Shown here one piece after another: positions 11,358 to 18,085 of a stretch of DNA of 51,565 nt. The first letter of the stretch is position 1; every line of letters begins with the position of its first letter. This DNA is from Thermoproteales archaeon (lineage in GTDB: Archaea; Thermoproteota; Thermoprotei; Thermofilales; B69-G16). A model generated the notes under the pieces. It had not been told where the DNA came from. It made no database searches and was given only the letters and a program-made list of their open reading frames with translations. The stretch covers positions 1-51,565 of the forward strand of contig JAGGZW010000113.1 of assembly GCA_021161825.1 (NCBI GenBank), given 5' to 3'. A program made the position numbers and the translations under genes.

Positions 11358-11450
11358 GGGCCCGTAGCTCAGTCTGGTAGAGGAACCCAAATCGCCAATA
11401 GCACCGGGCTTTTAACCCGGGGGTCGCGGGTTCAAAGCCCGCCGGGCCCG
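11358..11450 (+). tRNA. tRNA-Lys(UUU) with a 19-nt intron in the D arm; CCA encoded
   Basis: Acceptor GGGCCCG/CGGGCCC, discriminator G, T arm with TTCAAAG. The loop CUUUUAA between CCGGG and CCCGG gives anticodon UUU (11411-11413). A 19-nt insert at 11383-11401 breaks the D stem between positions 24 and 25; removing it restores GCUC/GAGC pairing and a 74-nt tRNA. CCA follows at 11451-11453. CTTTATAAA at 11326-11336, inside the previous gene, is 27 nt upstream and is the likely promoter. Confidence 0.88.
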
Positions 11451-11535
11451 CCATTAATAAAAAGTAGATAATCTAGTTTTGTTAGATCTAGCTATGACGA
11501 AATGCTTGTATTCTTCAAATAGGAAGAAAAATGCA

Positions 11536-11631
11536 TGGGGCCGGAGGGATTTGAACCCCCGACCTTCCGGTATCTCCTTGTTCATGCCTTTAGCTGGAGC
11601 CGGACGCCCTACCTTGCTAGGCTACGGCCCC
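11536..11631 (-). tRNA. tRNA-Trp(CCA) with a 22-nt canonical intron
   Basis: Acceptor GGGGCCG/CGGCCCC with discriminator A and T arm TTCAAAT. The anticodon loop starts CUCCAG, then a 22-nt insert (11572-11593) at the usual 37/38 site, then A38 and CCGGA. Anticodon CCA. Unlike many euryarchaeal tRNA-Trp introns it is far too short to hold a C/D sRNA. A TATA box (CATATAAAAC on the minus strand, about 11651-11660) lies about 25 nt upstream. Confidence 0.92.
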
Positions 11632-11676
11632 CTATTTTTTTATTTTTCTTGTTTTATATGTTTTACGTTAAAATCT

Positions 11677-11734
11677 GGGGGTCTGTTCACCTCCTTGACA
11701 TCATTAGTGCAGCATCGCCTGCTCTTCATCCCCC
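11677..11734 (-). ncRNA. Candidate C/D box sRNA (divergent pair, left)
   Basis: Minus strand from 11734: terminal stem GGGGG (11734-11730) pairs with CCCCC (11681-11677). Box C is GGGATGA, D' is CTGC (11712-11709), C' is ATGATGT (11704-11698) and D is CAGA (11685-11682). Exactly 12 nt lie between C' and D, the archaeal guide length. That guide contains AGGAGGTGA, which is complementary to the 16S rRNA 3' end. A TATA element lies about 27 nt upstream. Boxes D and D' deviate from CUGA, so confidence is moderate. Confidence 0.45.
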
Positions 11735-11755
11735 TATAGAGTTATTACTGGTTAA

Positions 11756-11768
11756 CATATATAAAAAA
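11756..11768. promoter_or_regulatory. Bidirectional TATA element for two candidate sRNAs
   Basis: CATATATAAAAAA is near-symmetric. Its centre is about 27 nt from the left sRNA 5' end and about 24 nt from the right sRNA 5' end, the normal archaeal TATA to start distance in both directions. Confidence 0.5.
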
Positions 11769-11783
11769 GTCTCACGTTTAATA

Positions 11784-11840
11784 GTATGGATGAAGACTGG
11801 TTGGGCGCTGACTTGTGACGAGTCGAACCCGGACTGACTG
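11784..11840 (+). ncRNA. Candidate C/D box sRNA (divergent pair, right)
   Basis: Box C TGGATGA (11787-11793), D' CTGA (11808-11811), 3-nt spacer, C' GTGACGA (11815-11821), an exact 12-nt guide GTCGAACCCGGA, and D CTGA (11834-11837). The geometry is that of archaeal 2'-O-methylation guides. The D guide is complementary to TCCGGGTTCGAC, which resembles a tRNA T arm, though no tRNA in this window matches it fully. It shares GGATGAAGA around box C with the divergent candidate. Confidence 0.5.
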
Positions 11841-11900
11841 ACTTTATGGAAGTCAACGCTTATTCTATTTGTCTGCAAATAGCAACCTGGTTTTTAATAG

Positions 11901-11920
11901 TAAGTTATTCGCATAACTTA
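11901..11920. repeat. Inverted repeat (8-bp arms, 4-nt loop)
   Basis: TAAGTTAT and ATAACTTA flank TCGC. It lies 3' of the radical SAM gene ending at 11984 and 3' of the right-hand sRNA candidate. It could be a 3'-end hairpin for either transcript or a protein site. Confidence 0.4.
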
Positions 11921-11983
11921 TATTTGATAAAAAGTTATATCAGTTTCGTCGGATTTTTAAAATTTCATTTTTAATTTATTTGT

Positions 11984-13522
11984 CTAATAGGATATTACTA
12001 CTTTCTGCCAGGGCAAACTCATGCTTGGATCTAATGGACCTAGATATTTGCGCGGATTTATGTTAAACTTTTTTAATGCTCTATGCCAATTCCCCAATCC
12101 TCCACCATACGTTGCCCATGCTACTATAACATTGCTTATCTCCCGTCCTCCTCTAGATATGATAGCCTGGACTTGTGCCCATTTTGGATCATAAAATCTA
12201 ACATCCGCTAAGCCGCCAAGATTTCTCCTTAAAAAGTTTATCTTTGACTTGAGAGTTGCAACGTCTTCGAAGCTAAACCATTGCATTGGCGTATGTGGTT
12301 TAGGAATGAAAGGATTAAACGATACCTTCAATTCTCTTACACCTTTAAAACCGGTTTTTACACTGAGATCGCGTATGAACTCCGATATTTTGAGTATATG
12401 AGAATCTGTTTCTCCCGGCAAGCCTATCATGAAATACAGCTTCACTGATTTAATACCTACCTTTTTTGCAGAGCTTAAAAGTTCTTCAATAATAGATTTT
12501 ACGAACGGTTTACCAATATTTATTCCCAATTGCACATCAGCAGTTTCTGGGGCGATTGTCAACGTTTTCTGCCCTCCAGCTACTATCATTTCCAGCCTAT
12601 CAATCGATAATGTTTCAACTCTAATAGATGGAACTGAAACCTCGTATCCATTATTCACTAGGTATTCTAGTATTTTATCAGATTGGCTATGGTCGAAGTA
12701 GGAAAGAGCTAGCAATACGATTTTCCTAGTCTTGTTGTATTCTTCCGATTTATCTACTATTAATCTTATTTGATCAAAATCACGTTCTCTTTTAGGTTTG
12801 AAAATGTTGCCTTCAAGGCAAAACTTGCAGTTTCTAATGCAGCCACGCATAGCCTCCACCATCGTCTTTCTACCTCTTCTACCATAGTCCAGTGGTTGTA
12901 TTTGTGTGATAGGGTGAAAATCTAATGTTAGCCTGTCGGCTTTATTTACTATGATTTTTTCATCGTTGCGGACGGGAACATAAAACCCCTTTTCGGGAGG
13001 TAAGGAATCTAAAAATTCTCCCTTATTATCGTGTAGCTCTTCCAATTTATCTAATAGGAACGGTAAGATAGGCTCTATTTCTCCGAGAGCGAGAACGTCG
13101 GCTATTTCTGCTAATGGCTCTGGATTACTTATAACCGCAGGGCCACCCACAATTATATATGGTTTGTTTCTGTTGGAAGAAAATACTGGAACGTCCGCAG
13201 CTAACAAAAGCCTGACAATATTAACGAAATCAGGCTCGTAGTGAACAGAGATTATTATAACGTCGAAATTTTTCAGCGGAGATCTCGATTCGATGCTTAA
13301 AGGTGGAGGTTCGTATCCGGATTTAGCAGTTATGTTGAATCTCTCCCCTATTAAGCGTGGTCTGCTATTTATGAAATAGTAAAGCATATGGAATGACAAA
13401 GTATCAAGCGCTACGTGATATAGCGAGGGATAGAGTAAAGCTATTTTCAAATAGCTAGGTTTACCCTTTTTCCTTATGACATTTAACTCTCTGACCTTTG
13501 ACATTCTAACACTCTTATACAT
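11984..13522 (-). CDS. B12-binding-domain-like radical SAM protein (YgiQ-like)
   Basis: A 512-residue protein. The N-terminal Rossmann-like part (KIALLYPSLYHVALD, IIISVHYEPDFVN, PYIIVGGPAVISNPEP) resembles the cobalamin-binding domain of class B radical SAM enzymes. The catalytic part has RGCIRNCKFCLEG, giving CxxxCxxC at about residues 229-236. It ends in a conserved archaeal domain. Such proteins often act as methylthiotransferases or methyltransferases, but the substrate here is not known. It stands alone on the minus strand; the start may be the second Met (MSKVREL). Confidence 0.82.
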   Translation of the reverse strand: MYKSVRMSKVRELNVIRKKGKPSYLKIALLYPSLYHVALDTLSFHMLYYFINSRPRLIGERFNITAKSGYEPPPLSIESRSPLKNFDVIIISVHYEPDFVNIVRLLLAADVPVFSSNRNKPYIIVGGPAVISNPEPLAEIADVLALGEIEPILPFLLDKLEELHDNKGEFLDSLPPEKGFYVPVRNDEKIIVNKADRLTLDFHPITQIQPLDYGRRGRKTMVEAMRGCIRNCKFCLEGNIFKPKRERDFDQIRLIVDKSEEYNKTRKIVLLALSYFDHSQSDKILEYLVNNGYEVSVPSIRVETLSIDRLEMIVAGGQKTLTIAPETADVQLGINIGKPFVKSIIEELLSSAKKVGIKSVKLYFMIGLPGETDSHILKISEFIRDLSVKTGFKGVRELKVSFNPFIPKPHTPMQWFSFEDVATLKSKINFLRRNLGGLADVRFYDPKWAQVQAIISRGGREISNVIVAWATYGGGLGNWHRALKKFNINPRKYLGPLDPSMSLPWQKVVISY

Positions 13523-13567
13523 TTATTAAGCATAATCATGATTACTTAAACTTAATATTGAATTAGT

Positions 13568-14155
13568 TCAGTCGAAAAACACTATTTCATCATCGTATTC
13601 TATCATAGAAAACTCGCGTTCAGAATCAAGTCTGGAACCTTTTTTCAAATCTAGACTTGGAATCTTATAGTATATCTTTTCGAGATTCGGATTTGTATCC
13701 TCAACTGAAATTGAGTGATTCCATGTATCCATGTATATCACCGGATTTGACTTGAACTTTACACGTGCAAATGAGTGCGCAGTTTTTTCGAAATCTAGGT
13801 TGCCACTGAAAGCCGGAGGCACAACCCGGAAATGATTTTTGTTGGCAAACTTGAGGTATATGGGAGGGAAAATAGCTTCGACGGGGGTTAGCGTATCAGC
13901 ATTAATGATTAAAAATATCGTTTCAATATCTTCTATTCTTCCCCATAATATTAAACGCTATAAGTCGTTATAAATTCCATTTTCTGGATCGTATTCGCTT
14001 TTAAAAACTAATGTCATTTCAGCTATCAAGCGATTCTCTATTTCAAAATTGTAAGCCATCTCTTCAAAGCATTGTAGATAAATCCTAAAAACGTCATCTT
14101 TTTCGTATAGCTTCTTAAACTGCAAGGCTAACTTAGCCGAATTTATGACCGACAT
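13568..14155 (-). pseudogene. Unknown gene interrupted by an in-frame TAG
   Basis: From ATG 14155 the frame encodes 65 residues (MSVINSAKLALQFKKLYEKD...) and meets TAG at 13958-13960. The same frame then stays open for about 130 more codons (RLILWGRIEDIETIFLIINA..., ending EYDDEIVFFD). The first about 45 of these have no usable ATG, GTG or TTG start, so they can only be expressed by readthrough or from an intact allele. I do not recognise the family. Together the halves would give about 195 residues. TAG is a normal stop elsewhere in the window, so pyrrolysine use is unlikely. Confidence 0.5.
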
Positions 14156-14218
14156 ACAACCCTGTCAAATAGTAAACTAAGTTAAAAATAAATATTTTAG
14201 GTCCACCTTAAGTAGCAG

Positions 14219-14668
14219 ATGGTTAATATGTTAAAAGGTAATATTAAAAATAAATTAGAAAATTTTCTGAAGAAAATGAACCTAAAATACTTCTATGATG
14301 AGGACAAGGGAGTTTTCGCCGTTCCTTTTGAAATACGCGGAGAACGAGTAATGATTTCAATAATTCCAGGTGAAAAATGGATATACGTTGGATCGGCAAT
14401 CGTGAATGTAAAAAATCTGCCGCCAGAGGTAGATCGAGAAAAGCTTTTTGCGTTACTTCTAAGAGAAACTCTCTATATTCCGGAAGTTACGTATGGACTA
14501 ACAGACCAGGGAGATATCGTAGTGCACGCTGAAACTGCAACTAAAGCTTTTGAATATAAAAATTTTGAAATAGAGTTTTTCTCGGTAGTTTACGGAGTGC
14601 AACACTTCCTAGAAAATATAGCAACTAAATTCCCGATAAAAACGGAAAGCAGAGTATTATATATTTAG
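14219..14668 (+). CDS. YbjN/type III secretion chaperone-like fold protein
   Basis: A 149-residue protein. The pattern LENFLKKMNLKYFYDEDKGVFAVPFEIRGERVMISIIP, then a beta-rich middle and a final long helix, resembles the YbjN/T3SC-like fold that binds peptides or partner proteins. No catalytic motif is seen. It is divergent from the interrupted gene at 13568-14155 and converges on the ROK kinase with a 4-nt overlap. The fold is inferred from the pattern only. Confidence 0.6.
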   Translation: MVNMLKGNIKNKLENFLKKMNLKYFYDEDKGVFAVPFEIRGERVMISIIPGEKWIYVGSAIVNVKNLPPEVDREKLFALLLRETLYIPEVTYGLTDQGDIVVHAETATKAFEYKNFEIEFFSVVYGVQHFLENIATKFPIKTESRVLYI

Positions 14669-15627
14669 GGCCCTAAGCCTATAGACAAGGCAATAGCACC
14701 ATAAAGAACGACTTCATCTCCAAGTGGAGTAGCTTTAATTTCAGGAGGCTCTATCATAACATGTTTCTTTACCTCTTGAACTAAAGGCTCTATAACTAGG
14801 TCAACATTTTTTAAAGCTACAGAACCTCCGATAGTTAAGAGTTCTGGATCATATGCTTCTATAGTATTTGCTATTCCTATAATGTTAAACCTAGTTATTT
14901 TCTCTACGATAGCTGTAGCGATTTTATCGTTTTTTCTCGCGGCGTCGTATACAATTTTAGCATTTAATTTTCCCAAATCACCGTTAGTCATTTCATATAT
15001 TAAGCTAGAATGCCAATTTCCCATTCTGTTGAGTAGGAATTTTGCATATCTGGGTATGTTAGAACCTGAGCAGTAAGCCTCCCAGTGACCTGGTTTTCCA
15101 CAGCCACAAATTAGCAAACCTTCCGGGTCTACGATCATATGGCCTATCTCTACGGCATTTCCATTTTTTCCTATCAGTAGATGACCATCCACGTATGCAC
15201 CGCCGCCTATACCGGTACTAATGGTTACATACACCAGGTTATCCACGTTTTTCCCCGCTCCTATAAATTTCTCGCCTACAACAGCTGCTGTGCAATCGTT
15301 TAAAATTTTCACATCCACACCGAATTCTCGCTCTAAAGGGTCACGAAGTGGTACCTTTTCAAAGGGCAGATTGGGAGTTTTAAGTATGAATCCCCTTTTT
15401 AAATCAAGCGGTCCTATAGAGCCGATGCCTATACCTGCTAAGTCTTTTGACCGGACATTATGAATTGTTAATATCTTTTTTATCATTGCTATAATTTGCA
15501 TAGTCAAGTTTGTTCCTTCGCCAGTTTTAATAGTTGGCTCAGCTATTTTTTCTAAAATCGTACCTTTTTCATCGGCTAATGCAACTCGAGTATAGGAGGC
15601 TCCTATGTCAATACCTATACCATACAA
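14665..15627 (-). CDS. ROK family sugar kinase (glucokinase-like)
   Basis: About 320 residues of the actin/hexokinase fold. It shows phosphate-1 GIDIGASYTR, the ROK zinc motif CGCGKPGHWEAYCSG (about residues 170-185), EIGHM and the C-terminal TIGGSVAL. It probably phosphorylates glucose or an amino sugar with ATP. The TTG at 15627 is the likely start because GAGGTG lies 6 nt before it; the upstream GTG (15636) is within that ribosome site. It may use glucose released by the trehalose and GH57 systems in the window, but that link is inference. Confidence 0.88.
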   Translation of the reverse strand: MYGIGIDIGASYTRVALADEKGTILEKIAEPTIKTGEGTNLTMQIIAMIKKILTIHNVRSKDLAGIGIGSIGPLDLKRGFILKTPNLPFEKVPLRDPLEREFGVDVKILNDCTAAVVGEKFIGAGKNVDNLVYVTISTGIGGGAYVDGHLLIGKNGNAVEIGHMIVDPEGLLICGCGKPGHWEAYCSGSNIPRYAKFLLNRMGNWHSSLIYEMTNGDLGKLNAKIVYDAARKNDKIATAIVEKITRFNIIGIANTIEAYDPELLTIGGSVALKNVDLVIEPLVQEVKKHVMIEPPEIKATPLGDEVVLYGAIALSIGLGP

Positions 15628-15764
15628 TACATACACCTCTAATTGTTCAGTTAAAGTAAATCTAGCGTCAATCTAGAAAAATTTAATCCTAAACTTTGGA
15701 AACGTTCTAATTTTTAATCGTAAAAGTTGAAACTTATTCTACAGATAATAAAGCTGCAGGAGCT

Positions 15765-16548
15765 TTACATAAACATCTCAAGCAAATCTTCAAGCACGAA
15801 TGTGGGCTTGGGATAATTAGATAATAAATTTTCTTTACGTGCTACGCTGGTTAAGACGAGCATCGAATCTATCCCAGCATTGTAGGCGGCTTGAACGTCC
15901 ATATCAAGTCTATCATCGACCATGACTATCTCATCTTTTAATAACCTATATTTTCTGGTTATGAAATCCAGAGCGACGGGGCTTGGCTTACCAATCACTA
16001 GGTAAGGCTTTACGCCTGTGCAAAACTCTAACGCTGCAACCAAGGCGCCAGCTCCCGGAATTTCAAACTTAGCAGGTGGAAGCGTGGAATCTAGATTGGT
16101 AGCTACAAATTTAGCACAGTTTTTCACGTATAGCATTGCCTTTGATAATTTCCCATAATTAAACTTTCTATCTAAGCCCACGACGACACAATCTACATCT
16201 CCCTTATTATCTACTTTCACACCCGCAGAAGCGAGTTCATCGAGCAAGCCTTGCTTGCCTATAACATAAGCCCTGATCCAGTTGTTTTTCTTTAAAATTT
16301 GAGCAGTAATACAACCGCTATTGAAGACTTCGTCTATGCTAACCTTTATACCAAGCTTCTCCATTTTCTTGACGTATTCTTGCCTAGAAAGAGTTGAATT
16401 ATTTGACAGAAATATACCCTTCTTATCGGGCTTTCTCAATTTGATGACGGCATTCACCGGCTTTCTATAGGTTTTTTCGCCTTTAATAAAAACCATCGCA
16501 ATCCATTATGAAGCAAAGGTATTTATTGAATTCCTTTTTAAGCATCAT
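15765..16548 (-). pseudogene. NagD-like HAD phosphatase, frameshifted at catalytic motif I
   Basis: The long frame (ATG 16496) begins MVFIKGEKTYRKPVN and has HAD motif II (FLSNNST), motif III (VIGKPSP) and motif IV (VMVDDRLDMDV), but no DxDG nucleophile motif. Just upstream, a different frame from ATG 16548 or 16545 reads MLKKEFNKYLCFIMDCDGF and then meets TAA. DCDG is the missing motif I. The frames must join near 16490, by losing one T or restoring two bases. Intact relatives are 4-nitrophenylphosphatase or phosphoglycolate-type enzymes. Whether it is a pseudogene or an assembly indel cannot be settled here. Confidence 0.7.
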
Positions 16549-16565
16549 ATAATTACAAAGCATGC

Positions 16566-17324
16566 ATGGCGATATTAATGTTGCTAGCGATCGTAGCTAT
16601 AGGCATTGTAGGACTTGCCTACCTACTATACAACGTGAAAAATCTAATATTTACACCCAAGTGTCAATTCATAGAAATCAGTATTGAAGATGAAAATTTT
16701 CTTCTCGTGTCAGATCTACATATAGCTACTAAGCAACTGCGCAAAAGCGACTTGCATAAAATAGGAGATTACATGGCTAGAGAAAACATAAGAAGTCTAT
16801 TTATTCTAGGAGACCTATTCGATGATTTTCACAAAAAAATTTCGACTGAGCATCTTTCTAGAGAGCTGAAGAAAGCGTTAAAACTCCTCAAGCTCCCTGA
16901 GAAATCGCAAATTTTTATAACTTTTAGCAGAAATTCCCATGATCCTATAATTTCCGCTGATAAAATAGAGTTAACGCTAGATGCTCTAAATATCATCGCA
17001 GCCAACAAGCCTATACGTCTATGTGCGGGAGAGACTACTCTCATTCTACTTCACGGAGACTTAGCCGTGAAAAATGGAGCATTAGCTTATATTATAAACA
17101 AAGTTGGAAACTATTTTCAAAGGAAATACTTCGTAGAGGAATCGTTAAAGAAGAAGCTCGGTATAAATAAAGATTCATGGTTAGTAATGGGACATACGCA
17201 CATACCTTTTATAAATAAAGAACTTAAAATAGCTAATACAGGCTGCTGGAAGCATTACTGGAGAGAGGAAAGCGATACCGCTATTTTATATCGAAACGGC
17301 GAGCTGATGCTAGTAAAAATCTAA
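16566..17324 (+). CDS. Calcineurin-like metallophosphoesterase, membrane-anchored
   Basis: A 252-residue protein. The N-terminal hydrophobic segment (about residues 2-22) suggests a membrane anchor. Metallophosphoesterase motifs follow: SDLHIA, ILGDLFDD, RNSHD in place of GNHD, LLHGDLAV and MGHTHIPF. Most metal ligands are present. It probably hydrolyses a phosphodiester or monoester at the membrane; the substrate is unknown. It is divergent from the HAD gene, with 17 nt between starts. Confidence 0.85.
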   Translation: MAILMLLAIVAIGIVGLAYLLYNVKNLIFTPKCQFIEISIEDENFLLVSDLHIATKQLRKSDLHKIGDYMARENIRSLFILGDLFDDFHKKISTEHLSRELKKALKLLKLPEKSQIFITFSRNSHDPIISADKIELTLDALNIIAANKPIRLCAGETTLILLHGDLAVKNGALAYIINKVGNYFQRKYFVEESLKKKLGINKDSWLVMGHTHIPFINKELKIANTGCWKHYWREESDTAILYRNGELMLVKI

Positions 17325-17356
17325 ATAATGGATTCGCAGCTTGTACTAATGGGAAC

Positions 17357-17818
17357 ATGAATTATGTTTGGAAATTACCACCAAGAATAAAAGTTCTAGA
17401 AGCTTTAGGATGTATAGCCGACGATAGAATACAGTTAATAGCTGAGAATGAAGCCAAAGTCGTAAGCTCTACAGGTGAAAGAACTTATAGCGTAAAATGG
17501 GATGGTAATAAAGCAATTTTCTCCGACGATAATGGCTCCATATATAGAGGTTATCTAGGCTATCCAAGCATAGCCTTTCTCATGAAAAGGGGAGTATTGC
17601 CCTTTGACGAGAAGATTGCCGAGGGGTTAAAGGGTATACCATGGAAAAGGCTTAACGAAAGGTACAAAAAATACTGGATAGTCGAATCTATAGTCAAAAG
17701 AAAATTGGAGAGGAAGGGAATTGACTCGAAATACGTGGATGCTTTTGTTAAAAGGGTGATGGAAGCTATTAAAAAAGAGAAGTTCACGAAGCTAGAGGAA
17801 GAATTATCTGCTTCCTAA
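17357..17818 (+). CDS. Conserved hypothetical archaeal protein
   Basis: A 153-residue protein of unrecognised family. The first half is predicted beta-rich (IQLIAENEAKVVSSTGERTYSVKWDGNKAIF), the second mostly helical and basic (WKRLNERYKKYWIVESIVKRKLERK). No transmembrane or catalytic motif. It follows the phosphoesterase gene by 32 nt and may be co-transcribed. Its end overlaps the convergent FeoC-like gene by 15 nt. Confidence 0.7.
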   Translation: MNYVWKLPPRIKVLEALGCIADDRIQLIAENEAKVVSSTGERTYSVKWDGNKAIFSDDNGSIYRGYLGYPSIAFLMKRGVLPFDEKIAEGLKGIPWKRLNERYKKYWIVESIVKRKLERKGIDSKYVDAFVKRVMEAIKKEKFTKLEEELSAS

Positions 17819-18085
17819 AAGCGCTCTACCCTTGCCAGTAATCGTATAGACTGTGATTATGTCTCTGCCTTTAGAAACTGGACAGACGTTTTTTAGTAAG
17901 CATCTATTACAAGTAGAATCTGCGGTAATTATCTTTACGTAGCCATGTGACAACATGAAGCCTATTAGCTTCTCGACTTCGCCTTTAGTTAAACTGATTT
18001 TCCCCGCGAGCATAAAGGTATCTAGATACTTTTCCCTTTCCAGGATGTGTAATATTTTCAATATGTTCTCACGTAGGGATTGCAT
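17804..18085 (-). CDS. FeoC-like winged-helix protein with Cys motif
   Basis: A 93-residue protein. An N-terminal winged helix (ILKILHILEREKYLDTFMLAGKI...GEVEKLIGFMLSHGYV) is followed by CNRCLLKNVC (CxxCx5C), which could bind an Fe-S cluster. This is the plan of FeoC/FeoB-associated proteins. It begins 0-1 nt after feoB, so it is the third gene of a feoA-feoB-feoC operon and may adjust transport or expression in response to iron. Confidence 0.75.
   Translation of the reverse strand: MQSLRENILKILHILEREKYLDTFMLAGKISLTKGEVEKLIGFMLSHGYVKIITADSTCNRCLLKNVCPVSKGRDIITVYTITGKGRALLGSR

Noticed and set aside
11479-11837. Two overlapping plus-strand frames of 86 and 100 codons
   Set aside because: They run through tRNA-Trp on the opposite strand and the sRNA region; no family-like sequence and no ribosome site.
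11784-11840. Degenerate tRNA on the minus strand because of a T-arm-like GGGTTCGA
   Set aside because: No pairing T stem, acceptor or anticodon arm can be formed; the C/D box reading explains the sequence better.
13958-13960. Pyrrolysine codon
   Set aside because: TAG terminates other genes here (for example aIF5A, cdc48 and the GPN GTPase), so general recoding is unlikely.
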